The translations under genes were made by a program, and so were the position numbers. The notes under the pieces were generated by a model that saw only the letters and a program-made list of their open reading frames with translations, was not told the DNA's origin and made no database searches. Positions 8,362 through 17,604 of a stretch of DNA of 64,000 nucleotides are shown here, in pieces. The DNA lies in the NCBI GenBank assembly GCA_023414875.1, contig JAEZMV010000028.1:186001-250000 (forward strand), written 5' to 3'. The first letter of the stretch is position 1; each line of letters opens with the position of its first letter. Origin of the DNA: Bacillota bacterium (GTDB lineage: Bacteria; Bacillota; Clostridia; Lachnospirales; Lachnospiraceae).

Positions 8362-10143
8362 ATGAGCAAGCTGCAGGACCGATATATAGTAGATTTCGAG
8401 GATGTTCAAAAAGAGGTTAACTTAATTCTTGATCAGATAAAGGAAATCCGTAATGATAGTTTTATCAAACGTATCCTTAGTAAGGCTGATCGTGAAGCAA
8501 TCCAGAGCTGGGAGAACCTGGTGCGAGAAAAGCTGGAGGAAACATTTTCTCTCGTTGTAATCGGTGACTTTAAACGCGGAAAATCCACACTGATTAATTC
8601 ACTTCTTGGTAAGGACCTGGTGACAACCAATGTTACTCCTGAAACAGTAACGATTAACCGAATATCCTATGGTGATGAGCCTAAGATGGAAGCGGTACTT
8701 CAAAATGGTAGAAGACTACGCTTGGACCTAAATGAATTGAGCAGATCAGAACTGGAGAAAATAATTTCAGAACTTCCGGAACCGATTGATTATATCGATA
8801 TTAAGGATAATAATGATTTGTTAAAGGAAATAGCGATCGTAGATACACCGGGAATTGGTGATCTTCTTAAGACCTACGATCAAAAGGTTATGGACTATCT
8901 GATTAAGGCAGATGCGGTCTTATATATAGTATCCGCACTTTCCCCAATCTCTGAGACAGAGCAGATATTTTTAAATGCTGCTGTTCTTCCACATAGTTTC
9001 TCCAGGTTATTTGTAGTTATCAATATGGCAGACTGTATTGATGATCAGGAGGATGTGGAACGAATTAAGAATTCAATTACGGAGAAGGTTAAGACAGTTG
9101 TTCCAAATGCAAATATATTTTCGGTTAGCGGTCTGGATGAATACTGTCGTAAGAAGCAACTAAAACGTCCTAATCCGGAGTTGGCAGATTATCTTGAACA
9201 TAATTATTTGGAGCTGGAAAATACCATTCAATCGGATATCATTCTACAGAAGATGGTAATAAAATCAGAGAGAGTACTACATACTATCCGTAGAATGGCT
9301 CATGATATTGAAGCAAGGATCAAACTAATCGGAAATATGCTTTCTAACAGTAAGGAAGACTTGGAGAAGCTGGAAGAAAAATATGAGCAGGAAAATCTCG
9401 AGATTTCATCACTAATTCGTAAGAGTAGTGATAAGTTGCATGAGGATATACATAGGTATAATGTAGAGGCAAAGGATTGGATGTCAGAATTCCTTATGCG
9501 TATGAAGCAGGAATTACAACAGATGGGACAGGGCAATACAACTGAGATTCTACAAAAGCATTTGCAGTTTTACTTAACCGACCTGATAAAAGAAGCAATT
9601 CTTTTATGTATAAAAGCGCACAGGGATAGTATTGAGAATAAGCTAAGCGAAATTGCTAAGGATTATTCAAATAACCTTGCAGATATTCAGGTGTCCATCA
9701 GTAAATTAGATGTGAATTTCCAGCTAAGTGATATCAGTTGGACCGGTATTGATTCTGCTAACTTTGTATTAAATCAAGGGTTGTCAATGATAGGTATGTC
9801 GGGATTTGGTATTATTGGTGATGCGATTGCCGGATATGCAAGACAGAGCAAGATGAGTAAAAAGCAGGAGGATTTACTTGAGCCGATTCTGGCTAACTTT
9901 AGTAAAGTGACAGAGGAGGTATTTGCCTCTCTTGATAAAACCTATTCTGATATTGAGAAGAATGCAGTCGAAATATTGACGATGGCATACCGTGATCAGT
10001 TAGATAAATCCCTAAATGCAGTAAAACAGGCAAAAGAGGTATCAAAGACAGAAGATATAAAAACAGAAGAAGTAAAGGAGCAGCTGGAAGCAGCCTTTGA
10101 AATACTTGCGTCCATCTATAAATCACTAGAAAAATTTAAATAA
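8362..10143 (+). CDS. dynamin-like GTPase 3 (divergent)
   Basis: 593-aa dynamin-like GTPase: GDFKRGKS at 68-75, PETVT in place of PTTAT, DTPG at 161-164 and NMAD (221-224) in the fourth-motif position. A short hydrophobic glycine-rich stretch (about 470-500) may be a small membrane paddle; the rest is helical. It is clearly less like the other two than they are to each other. The ATG at 8362 is preferred because TGGAGG sits at 8351-8356; the ATG at 8350 overlaps that site. A 102-bp gap separates it from the protease gene, so it may have its own promoter or be last in the operon. Confidence 0.87.
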   Translation: MSKLQDRYIVDFEDVQKEVNLILDQIKEIRNDSFIKRILSKADREAIQSWENLVREKLEETFSLVVIGDFKRGKSTLINSLLGKDLVTTNVTPETVTINRISYGDEPKMEAVLQNGRRLRLDLNELSRSELEKIISELPEPIDYIDIKDNNDLLKEIAIVDTPGIGDLLKTYDQKVMDYLIKADAVLYIVSALSPISETEQIFLNAAVLPHSFSRLFVVINMADCIDDQEDVERIKNSITEKVKTVVPNANIFSVSGLDEYCRKKQLKRPNPELADYLEHNYLELENTIQSDIILQKMVIKSERVLHTIRRMAHDIEARIKLIGNMLSNSKEDLEKLEEKYEQENLEISSLIRKSSDKLHEDIHRYNVEAKDWMSEFLMRMKQELQQMGQGNTTEILQKHLQFYLTDLIKEAILLCIKAHRDSIENKLSEIAKDYSNNLADIQVSISKLDVNFQLSDISWTGIDSANFVLNQGLSMIGMSGFGIIGDAIAGYARQSKMSKKQEDLLEPILANFSKVTEEVFASLDKTYSDIEKNAVEILTMAYRDQLDKSLNAVKQAKEVSKTEDIKTEEVKEQLEAAFEILASIYKSLEKFK

Positions 10144-10175
10144 CGGGAAGATTGTTACATAGGAAAATAGTAAAA

Positions 10176-10203
10176 ATAAGGAGGACTTGATGTCCTCCCT
10201 TAT
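10176..10203. terminator. bidirectional terminator
   Basis: Stem GGAGGAC/GTCCTCC (10180-10186 with 10192-10198), extended by an A/T-rich lower stem (ATAA/TTAT) around a single bulged C. It lies between the convergent ends of GTPase 3 and the MFS gene and can serve both. Confidence 0.75.
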
Positions 10204-11634
10204 TTATACCGTAACCCTGCCGTCTGCACGGTTTGCGTCAATTTTTTCTGTTTCAATTTGGTATTTAATAAAAAATACAGTAAATAATATGATCAAAAAT
10301 CCTATCAGATTCAAGATTTGTTGCGCATATATCTTTTGTCCCAGGATTTCAATGTTTTGTTTTTGAAGAAAACTTAAAAGTGTTCCACCTACTATAGAGA
10401 CTAGGAAACCAAATACTCCCGAAATAGAAGAAGTGATCGTAAGCCAAATCATTCGTTTATCATTCTGAAAGAAATCCAGCTGCATTCCAAATAATCCGAT
10501 ACCGACAAAGGCCCAAGCTGTGGAAGAGAGGAAGGAGCTTAAGATAAGTAATGGATATGCATTAAAGGGCATAGTCAATGCCATAGTAAGTATATTCAGT
10601 CCGAGTGCAAGCAAGGAAAAACGGAGCATTTTTGCCATTCCGTACTTATCCGCTAAGCGGCCTAATTTGGGTGTTATATAGATACGATACAAATTGAATA
10701 TAAAACCGACCAGCATAATAAAAGTATAAGGTAATTTTAGATCGTTAATCTGATAACTCGCATTGAAGGGTAAGCATATATAAAAGGATAATGTATATAA
10801 ACATTGTACCGTAAAGGCTTTACGGAATTTCCGGTATGCAAAGGCTTCTTTTACTTCTGAGAGAATGCTCTGGGTTTTTTCAGGGATTGCATTACCCTTG
10901 GCTTTCTTTGCGAGTCTGCCATGCATTTCTTTTCCTTCTTCATTGATATAGGAGATCTTTGGTTCCTTCATTTTCGATAAGGAGAAAACATTAATCAAGG
11001 TCAAAATAAAAATCAAGGCACTGATCAAAATAAAACCGGTAAGAATATCGGTTTTTTTAAAGTAATCTAGGATCATGCCACAGAGAAGCATCATACTGGA
11101 AACAACAAACACAGCCACGGAATCCTTAATAGAGAAATATTTACCCCTTAACCTACTTGGAACCAGGCTTGCAATCCAGTCCTGAGAAGCCGGCAATCCA
11201 ATTTGAACAAAAACCTGCCCGACAAAATACAGGATAATAATGAAGGTTGCCTTACCTACAGTACTTATCCCTAATAAAGGGATTACATAAAGTAATGCAA
11301 ACAGTGTTCTCTGAAGAGAAGTAGCACAAACAAGAAATTTGTACTTTTTAATTTTCTTAAAATAGTTAATTAGAAATAGTTGTGATAATGCTGCTAAGCT
11401 CACGAGGGAGGTTATAATTCCGATATTAGCATCGGAAATCCCGCTATAGGACATGAGTGCAGCTAAGAAAGTACCACCCGCTAACTGAACGATAGTCTGA
11501 GCAGCCGTATCGGCAGTCGTATAATAGATGCGGCTCTTTTTCATGTCCTCTTTCGATTCCGGCAAGGCCATAAAATAAATTCTTCTGATCTGTCCCATCA
11601 TGTATCTGTGTATATAATTCAAGTTATTAAACAT
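10204..11634 (-). CDS. MFS transporter
   Basis: 476-aa integral membrane protein with about twelve hydrophobic segments in two halves, separated by a charged central loop (about 225-265) as in the major facilitator superfamily. The conserved loop GRLADKYG appears in the second half. The substrate is not predictable; it is not next to a recognisable metabolic or resistance operon. The start is uncertain because no ribosome site sits close to the first ATG at 11634; ATGs at codons 12-13 are no better. Confidence 0.8.
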   Translation of the reverse strand: MFNNLNYIHRYMMGQIRRIYFMALPESKEDMKKSRIYYTTADTAAQTIVQLAGGTFLAALMSYSGISDANIGIITSLVSLAALSQLFLINYFKKIKKYKFLVCATSLQRTLFALLYVIPLLGISTVGKATFIIILYFVGQVFVQIGLPASQDWIASLVPSRLRGKYFSIKDSVAVFVVSSMMLLCGMILDYFKKTDILTGFILISALIFILTLINVFSLSKMKEPKISYINEEGKEMHGRLAKKAKGNAIPEKTQSILSEVKEAFAYRKFRKAFTVQCLYTLSFYICLPFNASYQINDLKLPYTFIMLVGFIFNLYRIYITPKLGRLADKYGMAKMLRFSLLALGLNILTMALTMPFNAYPLLILSSFLSSTAWAFVGIGLFGMQLDFFQNDKRMIWLTITSSISGVFGFLVSIVGGTLLSFLQKQNIEILGQKIYAQQILNLIGFLIILFTVFFIKYQIETEKIDANRADGRVTV

Positions 11635-11797
11635 ATTTTATGAATTTACCCCCGTTGGTTATCACTTTCTGTAATTACAATACGCTCCAAGTACATTAAT
11701 ATTATAAGTAGAATTATTATTTAACTCAATGTATTATTATATAGAAAAAGTATTAATTGAGGGAGTTATATAATTTAGCACATGAAAGCTTTAAGTA

Positions 11798-12301
11798 TTA
11801 CTCAAATTTGCATGCGAGTTCCTTAAGTGAGTCTTCCTGTACACGGAATATTGTCCATTGATCCATAGGCATGCCGCCCAATTTTTTGTAAAACTGAATA
11901 GAAGGTTCATTCCAATCCAAGCATGCCCATTCTAAGCGTCCACACTTTCTTTCAATTGCTAGCTTTGCTAGAACGGAAAGAAGTATTTTTCCAAAACCCA
12001 TACCTCTCATTTCCGGTTTTACATACAAATCCTCGAGATATATTCCCGGCCTACCGAGGAAAGTGGAGAAATTGTGGAAAAATAAAGCAAAACACACGGG
12101 CTTCTGTTCATATTCTCCAATGAGTACTTCTCCCTTTTTTTGCTGAAACAGGAATTCTGTTAAAGTATCCTCCGTAGCTACCACCTCATCCTCCATATGC
12201 TCATATTCGGCAAGTTCTCTGATAAATTGCAATATGAGAGCTACATCCGAGACAGTTGCAAATCTTAATTTAAATTCCTTAATATTCGTGTCCAAGATCA
12301 T
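11798..12301 (-). CDS. GNAT-family N-acetyltransferase
   Basis: 167-aa single-domain acetyltransferase using acetyl-CoA. The LEDLYVKPEMRGMGFGKILL segment is the acetyl-CoA binding motif A, followed by the ECACLDWN-type motif B and a C-terminal FYKKLG. It resembles the diamine/spermidine-type GNAT group, but the substrate is not established. An AGGAGG lies 7 bp before the ATG. Confidence 0.85.
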   Translation of the reverse strand: MILDTNIKEFKLRFATVSDVALILQFIRELAEYEHMEDEVVATEDTLTEFLFQQKKGEVLIGEYEQKPVCFALFFHNFSTFLGRPGIYLEDLYVKPEMRGMGFGKILLSVLAKLAIERKCGRLEWACLDWNEPSIQFYKKLGGMPMDQWTIFRVQEDSLKELACKFE

Positions 12302-12403
12302 AATGTATCCTCCTTTAGTACAGTAATTAATTTATTGATATTATAGCACCTGACCATTTGGAATGTATAGGATAAAATACCGTTTGTTACAGGAATGGCT
12401 AAC

Positions 12404-12432
12404 TTGTACATAAGCATCCGTTATATTATAAT
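12404..12432 (+). promoter_or_regulatory. sigma-A-type promoter for the DNA glycosylase gene
   Basis: TTGTAC (12404-12409), a 17-bp spacer and a perfect TATAAT (12427-12432). Confidence 0.7.
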
Positions 12433-12527
12433 TAACTTTAAATAGATGTAAAAAATTATAATGATGATATATGTAACACATGGAAGGGCTTAGCATCAAT
12501 GCCACGAAATATGAAAAGAGGATTTTA

Positions 12528-13370
12528 ATGATAATACATAATCAGAACTTTAACCTTATTCAAATTGCAGAATCCGGGCAATGCTTCCGAATGAATCGGG
12601 TTTTCGATGAAGAGAAGCTGATCAAATACTCGGTGATAGCCTTCGGAAAATATCTGGAGCTGAAACAGTTGGACAAACATGTCATAGAATTAAGCTGCTC
12701 TGAGGATGAATATCATCTGATATGGGAAGCATATTTCGATATGAAATATGATTACGGACAGCTTGTGGATGCACTTATTAATGGTGAGGACGAGTTTTTA
12801 AAACAAGCTGCTGAGTTTGGAAAAGGAATTCGAATTTTAAGACAAGAACCCTTTGAAGCGATGATCAGTTTTATCATTTCACAGAATAAGAATATACCGG
12901 CAATAAAAAGCTGCATCGAAGGAATCTGTGAGCGTTATGGTGAAAGAAGGATCAGCAAGGAATGTGGCTTTAAGGAATACGTCACGTTCCCAACACCAGC
13001 TGCTCTGGCACATGCTTTAAAGGAAGATTTACGTGCTCTAAAAACCGGATACAGGGATGACTATATTATTACGGCTGCCCAGGCAGTTTTTGACGGCAGT
13101 CTTCAGCTGGAAAGCCTAAGTAAATGTGGTTTTGAAGAATCAGTAGTTACCTTAAAAAAGCTGCACGGTATCGGTGAGAAAGTGGCCAATTGTATATCCC
13201 TATACGGACTACATCATATTGAAGGATTTCCGGTTGATGTATGGATATTAAGAGTATTAAAGGAAATATACCAAAATAAATTTGATAAAAATAAATATAA
13301 AGGTTATGCAGGCATTATACAACAATACATGTTTTATTATATGAGGTATTTAAAAGGAGCTACAGCTTAA
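12528..13370 (+). CDS. ogg: 8-oxoguanine DNA glycosylase / AP lyase (OGG family)
   Basis: Base-excision repair enzyme that removes oxidised guanine and can nick the abasic site. The N-terminal part (NFNLIQIAESGQCFR) matches the OGG N-domain. A helix-hairpin-helix (LKKLHGIGEKVANCISLYGL) follows, and then FPVDVWILRVL, where the Asp is the conserved catalytic residue of the HhH-GPD family and the preceding hairpin supplies the catalytic Lys. AGAGG just before the ATG at 12528 makes that start better than the in-frame ATG at 12480; the product is then 280 aa. It stands alone. Confidence 0.85.
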   Translation: MIIHNQNFNLIQIAESGQCFRMNRVFDEEKLIKYSVIAFGKYLELKQLDKHVIELSCSEDEYHLIWEAYFDMKYDYGQLVDALINGEDEFLKQAAEFGKGIRILRQEPFEAMISFIISQNKNIPAIKSCIEGICERYGERRISKECGFKEYVTFPTPAALAHALKEDLRALKTGYRDDYIITAAQAVFDGSLQLESLSKCGFEESVVTLKKLHGIGEKVANCISLYGLHHIEGFPVDVWILRVLKEIYQNKFDKNKYKGYAGIIQQYMFYYMRYLKGATA

Positions 13371-13536
13371 CATAATATAAAATTATTGGATGGATTAGGA
13401 ATGTAATACATGCTTTCCCAGAAAGGTAAGCTTTTCATAGCTTTTGAAAAGTATAACTATGAACTGCTTCGGAGAAAATATTGATGAGAAACCTTATGAA
13501 AAGTGATCTCAAAAAATGTTTGAAAGGTGGGAAGGC

Positions 13537-13905
13537 ATGAGTATTAACAGAGACAGCGAAGAATTAAAAAAAGAAAGAAGAGTAGACCATCTAATAAATT
13601 TGGTTGAAAAACAGACACGTACGGAAAGACATTTGGAAGAGCATTCCGATATTTCCTCATCTCCGAACAATATTGAACATGCAAAACGGATCAATGAGGA
13701 GCGACAGGATGAAATATCGAATTTAAAAAATATTTTATCGCATGGAGAGAATTGTAATAACGATTGTAAGGAAAATACAGAAAAACGTCTCCGCTATGCA
13801 GAGGGTTATCTAAATCATAATTCGGAGCATATGGATGACAAATCCTTCAAAAATGCGAAGGAAAAACAGGAGCACAGAAAAGAACAATTAGACCAGTTGA
13901 AATAA
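13537..13905 (+). CDS. small charged hypothetical protein
   Basis: 122-aa hydrophilic, helical protein rich in Glu, Lys, Asn and His, with no membrane segment or signal peptide. I do not recognise the family. Heptad-like stretches suggest coiled coil. The ATG at 13537 has a GGTGGGAAGG ribosome site; an in-frame ATG at 13516 lacks one. It is a single-gene unit ending in a strong terminator. Confidence 0.65.
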   Translation: MSINRDSEELKKERRVDHLINLVEKQTRTERHLEEHSDISSSPNNIEHAKRINEERQDEISNLKNILSHGENCNNDCKENTEKRLRYAEGYLNHNSEHMDDKSFKNAKEKQEHRKEQLDQLK

Positions 13906-13921
13906 TAAAGCTTTTTACAAT

Positions 13922-13952
13922 AAAAAAGGAATGTTAAGGCATTCCTTTTTTT
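13922..13952 (+). terminator. rho-independent terminator
   Basis: A 12-bp perfect stem AAAAAAGGAATG/CATTCCTTTTTT with a 6-nt loop and T-run, just after the small charged protein gene. Confidence 0.88.
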
Positions 13953-14071
13953 GGATATGAAAGAGTATTTGTAATATCCTCTATTTGCAAGATTTGGGTC
14001 CAAATAACAATTGCCGAGTACATATATTTAGGAAGGAGTAACTTTAAACATATTACAAGTGATTATAATAA

Positions 14072-15397
14072 TTATGGGATAAGACGTTTGATATCCCGAG
14101 GAAACAAGGAGGCATTTCGTACATTATTTTGCTCCAACAGTCGACTGGTGAAACGTTCGAGACCCAGACCCAGACCGCCATGAGGGGGAACGCTATACTT
14201 ATGAAGCATCAGATAGCTTTCAAAGGACTCTGTATTCATACCTCGTGCACGCATTTTATCAAGCTGCTCTTCATAGTTATGAATTCTTTGCCCACCGGTG
14301 GTAATTTCTACTCCACGAAACAACAAATCGAAGCTATCCGTAATTTCCGGGTTTTCTTTATTATCCATTGCATAAAAGGGTCTCTTTTTACTGGGATAAT
14401 GAGTGACGAAGACAAAATCGCTTCCGGTCCGTTTCTTTATTAGCTCATACAAGAGCTTCTCCTCTTCCGGTTCAAAATCCTCCATATCCTTAATGACTCT
14501 ATGATACTCTTCGGAAATCATCTGCTTTGCTTCATGAAACCTTACAGCTGGAATATCGCTAATCATAGGGAGAGAGACCTTAAGGAGATTAAGCTCCTTA
14601 TCATACTCCTTTCGCAGAAAATCCATTGTATATTGCAGCATTCTTGTTTCCATCTGCATCAACTCGGCGAAGCTTTCTATATAACCAATTTCAAAATCCA
14701 CACTGATATACTCGTTTAGATGCCTTGAGGTGTCATGCTTTTCTGCCCGGTAGACCGGAGCGATTTCGTATACTCTTTCATATACAGCAACCATCATCTG
14801 TTTATAGAATTGCGGACTTTGTGCCAGATATGCTTCTCTGCCGAAGTAATCCAGCTTGAAGATATTCGCACCGCCCTCTGCACCGGCATAGACAATTTTT
14901 GGAGAATGTATTTCCGTAAAATGCATAGAGGTTAGAAATTCCCGAAATCCCTTGCAGATACCCTCTTGAAGCTTAAAGATAGCCCTTTCCTTTTCGTTTC
15001 GGAGCGTGATGGGCCGGTAGTCCAACAGAGTTTCCATGGAGGTATCAAGAGTCTTGTTGTTAATTACAACCGGTAAAGGCTCTGCCGGTGAGGAGAGAAT
15101 CTCTACCTGCTTTAATCGGAGTTCGAAGCCGGCTTTTGACCGTTCCTCCGCGATAACCTCTCCGGTTATTGCAATACAGGCTTCTTCTGTAAGCTTACTT
15201 AAAGGAAACTCGGAATACTCCTCGCTATAAATGCATTGGATCATAGATCTTCGTGTTCTTAGTATGACAAAGGCAAATCCGCTCATATTTCTGATTTTGT
15301 AAACAGAGCCCTTCAGCTTAACTGTACTTCCGATATAATTTACAAGCATTTCCGGTTCGATATCGGTTTTGTTTATAGTTCCGTTAATTTTTATCAT
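14072..15397 (-). CDS. aspS: aspartyl-tRNA synthetase, archaeal/non-discriminating type
   Basis: Class II synthetase that charges tRNA(Asp); this short form often also charges tRNA(Asn), giving Asp-tRNA(Asn) for GatCAB to amidate. At 441 aa it lacks the large insertion of the usual ~590-aa bacterial AspRS. It has an N-terminal OB-fold anticodon-binding domain (about 15-110), motif 2 around APVYRAEKHDTSRHLNEY, and motif 3 GGLGLGLERF near the C-terminus. GGGAG precedes the ATG. No T-box signature is seen in the leader. Archaeal-type organisation is seen in the sequence; dual specificity is a family inference. Confidence 0.9.
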   Translation of the reverse strand: MIKINGTINKTDIEPEMLVNYIGSTVKLKGSVYKIRNMSGFAFVILRTRRSMIQCIYSEEYSEFPLSKLTEEACIAITGEVIAEERSKAGFELRLKQVEILSSPAEPLPVVINNKTLDTSMETLLDYRPITLRNEKERAIFKLQEGICKGFREFLTSMHFTEIHSPKIVYAGAEGGANIFKLDYFGREAYLAQSPQFYKQMMVAVYERVYEIAPVYRAEKHDTSRHLNEYISVDFEIGYIESFAELMQMETRMLQYTMDFLRKEYDKELNLLKVSLPMISDIPAVRFHEAKQMISEEYHRVIKDMEDFEPEEEKLLYELIKKRTGSDFVFVTHYPSKKRPFYAMDNKENPEITDSFDLLFRGVEITTGGQRIHNYEEQLDKMRARGMNTESFESYLMLHKYSVPPHGGLGLGLERFTSRLLEQNNVRNASLFPRDIKRLIP

Positions 15398-15953
15398 AAG
15401 ATTGCTCCCTTTCTGATTTGATTTACTGTTACTGATTTACTTAATTAATAAATTATTATGGAGCAACAATCCATTCCGACATAATCTGTATGTCTCAAAG
15501 TATCACAACCTTTCAAAGAAATAAATAGAATAAGCCACGTTAGTAAATGATATAAATCAATCTACCAATGTGGCTTTTGCGTATTTTCCACATAGGCACA
15601 AGATGATAAGCACTTGTACCTATGATTAATTTCACAGCTAGGTGAAGTTTTTCATAGCTACAAGCGCTGAATATCGTTGTCCCTATTAATGCATTTATTA
15701 TTATTTGAGAGCATGATAACAACCCTTTTCCTAAATTTTTCAAATAGCTTATCATAGAACCTGGGAGATGTCAATCTGAATTATGAAAGTATTTATGTTA
15801 TCAGGAAAGTATCTGTTATCTGATTGGTAATATCATTTCATGTTTTCACAAAAATATAAAAGATTAAATGCATGTATACCTTGGTAAATAATCAAATCAT
15901 ACTAATAAGTATATGGTAGTACTGAAATAATGACAAAGACGAGGGAGATTGCT
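15398..15953. other. intergenic region between divergent genes
   Basis: About 550 bases between aspS (-) and the SDR gene (+). It contains an imperfect 14-bp stem (15532-15545 with 15563-15576, around AAGCCAC/GTGGCTT) followed by a short T-run. An open frame on the minus strand (15540-15755, 71 codons) overlaps this hairpin and has a poor ribosome site, so I do not call it. Promoters of both flanking genes should lie here. Confidence 0.45.
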
Positions 15954-16712
15954 ATGGATAAAACAGATAGGATCAAGATATCAGATGTAAAAGGAAAATG
16001 GGCTCTCATTACCGGTGCCAGCAGAGGGATCGGATATGAAATAGCGATTTTTATGGCACAGTATGGATGCAATCTAGTACTTCACAGCAGATGCATATCA
16101 CATACGGAGAAAGTACTGGAGGAGGTTAAAAAGCTTGGGGTAAAAGCATACTCAGTTCAGGCTGAGCTATCGGATATGAATGCGGTAAACCGGATGCTGG
16201 ATGAAATAGAAGAGAAGGGCACGCATATTGATATTCTCTTTAATGATGCAGCGGTGCAAATTGCTTATCGTACTGATTACTACAAGACGCCGGTAGAAGA
16301 TTTTACTCAAAGCTTTATGATAAATACAATAGCTCCGGCGATGATATGCTATCGACTAATTCCCAAAATGTTGGTAAAGGGTTTTGGAAGAGTAATCAAT
16401 ACTACCAGCGGTATTCGTAACGAACCGGAACAGGCAGGGTATTCAGCAAGTAAGGCAGCACTTGATAAATTCACAAAGGATTTGGGTTCTAAGCTGGAGG
16501 GTACCAATGTATTGATTAATTTAACAGATCCGGGCTGGTGTAGAACGGATATGGGCGGACCGCATGCTCCGAATGATGTTAAAGGCTGCGTTCCCGGTAT
16601 AGTGGTTGGCGCATTTGTAAATGATAAAAAAAGCGGAAGATTGCTTCCTGCACAGTGCTTCGCCGGAATGAGTCTGGAGGAGGCTGTTAAGAAGGCTTAT
16701 GAGATACAATAG
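15954..16712 (+). CDS. short-chain dehydrogenase/reductase
   Basis: 252-aa NAD(P)-dependent oxidoreductase. The N-terminal TGASRGIG is the cofactor-binding glycine motif; NDAA takes the place of NNAG. The active site has the Ser of NTTSG and YSASK (Tyr and Lys). Its sequence is closest in style to 3-oxoacyl-ACP-reductase-like SDRs, but the substrate is unknown. The ATG at 15954 follows GAGGGA at the right spacing; the earlier ATG at 15930 does not. Confidence 0.88.
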   Translation: MDKTDRIKISDVKGKWALITGASRGIGYEIAIFMAQYGCNLVLHSRCISHTEKVLEEVKKLGVKAYSVQAELSDMNAVNRMLDEIEEKGTHIDILFNDAAVQIAYRTDYYKTPVEDFTQSFMINTIAPAMICYRLIPKMLVKGFGRVINTTSGIRNEPEQAGYSASKAALDKFTKDLGSKLEGTNVLINLTDPGWCRTDMGGPHAPNDVKGCVPGIVVGAFVNDKKSGRLLPAQCFAGMSLEEAVKKAYEIQ

Positions 16713-16750
16713 AGTACTGGGTAAAGCGTTTTCGCTTTAAACTGAAATAT

Positions 16751-16817
16751 GACCCTATAAATTCAGAGCTTATAGAGGGAATGTAAGCTTCCTTCAGAGC
16801 TTCTGCTTTATAGGGTC
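16751..16817. terminator. bidirectional terminator with long loop
   Basis: An 11-bp perfect stem GACCCTATAAA/TTTATAGGGTC (16751-16761 with 16807-16817) encloses 45 nt. It lies between the convergent SDR and thioesterase genes and is followed by TATATTTT. Confidence 0.7.
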
Positions 16818-16866
16818 TATATTTTAGAATTAATGCCATCAATTAATGAGAGATATGTCCGGTATA

Positions 16867-17337
16867 TTAGTAACCCTCTTGTCGTCGCTTACTGCGTAGC
16901 GCATGCCGCTTCTTGCCGGTTTCCCACTCTGCACGTTCGGATTCTGTTTCAATAATCAGCTTGGGAACTTCAGTCGGATTACCTTTATTATCCAGAGCTA
17001 CCATGACAAGATATGCACGATTAACTACTTTTCGGACTCCGACTAAATCTTCCACATAAGTATCAACTCTTATTTCCATCGAGGTATTCCCTACGTAAGT
17101 AATTCGACCAATCAATACTAAGGTATTATTGATAAATGCACCGGCCTTAAATTGAAGATTATCAATTGCAACTGTCGTAATGTTGCACCCTGAGTGTCTT
17201 CTTGCCACTACAGCTGCAACAATATCAATCCATTCAACTAATTGGCCACCGAATAATCGTCCTGCACCATTGATGTGGGAGGGCATTATTATTTGAACTT
17301 GTTCTGTTAAGGAATCTGAGACACGTTTTGGTTCCAT
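16867..17337 (-). CDS. hotdog-fold acyl-CoA thioesterase
   Basis: 156-aa YciA/BACH-like thioesterase that hydrolyses acyl-CoA to free acid and CoA. Diagnostic features are the N-terminal HINGAGRLFGGQLVEWID segment (Asn, Gly-Gly and Asp of the hotdog active site) and a VRRASL-like VNRAYLVMVA strand. The ATG at 17337 has AAAGGA six bases upstream; two earlier in-frame ATGs are possible. The C-terminus is basic. Confidence 0.87.
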   Translation of the reverse strand: MEPKRVSDSLTEQVQIIMPSHINGAGRLFGGQLVEWIDIVAAVVARRHSGCNITTVAIDNLQFKAGAFINNTLVLIGRITYVGNTSMEIRVDTYVEDLVGVRKVVNRAYLVMVALDNKGNPTEVPKLIIETESERAEWETGKKRHALRSKRRQEGY

Positions 17338-17504
17338 AAGTAATCCTTTCATAACACCTTGTAGTAACATAGGATAATATTTTCATTATGTTTGAATACT
17401 ATTTTATACCTTAATATTTTAATTGGCAAGGGGTTCGCAAAATATCAATTAGTCTGCGTATGGAAGATAATTTCAGACCAGGAAAATAGAAGAAAACTTT
17501 AGTT

Positions 17505-17533
17505 TTGACAAATAGTTCAGAAACGATTATAAT
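17505..17533 (+). promoter_or_regulatory. consensus sigma-A promoter of the first aldolase gene
   Basis: Perfect TTGACA (17505-17510), a 17-bp spacer and perfect TATAAT (17528-17533): a strong promoter as expected for a glycolytic gene. Confidence 0.9.
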
Positions 17534-17604
17534 GAGTTTTAGCTATAATATGGCAATTAATGTTGCTTATTTAAATAAATAATTTTTAACGGAGGATATT
17601 AAAT

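Noticed and set aside
15398..15540. T-box leader for aspS
   Set aside because: No conserved T-box sequence or matching antiterminator was found on the minus strand.
15540..15755. 71-codon minus-strand frame upstream of aspS
   Set aside because: Weak ribosome site, no recognisable family, and its 3' end is inside a hairpin; kept only as a note in the intergenic entry.
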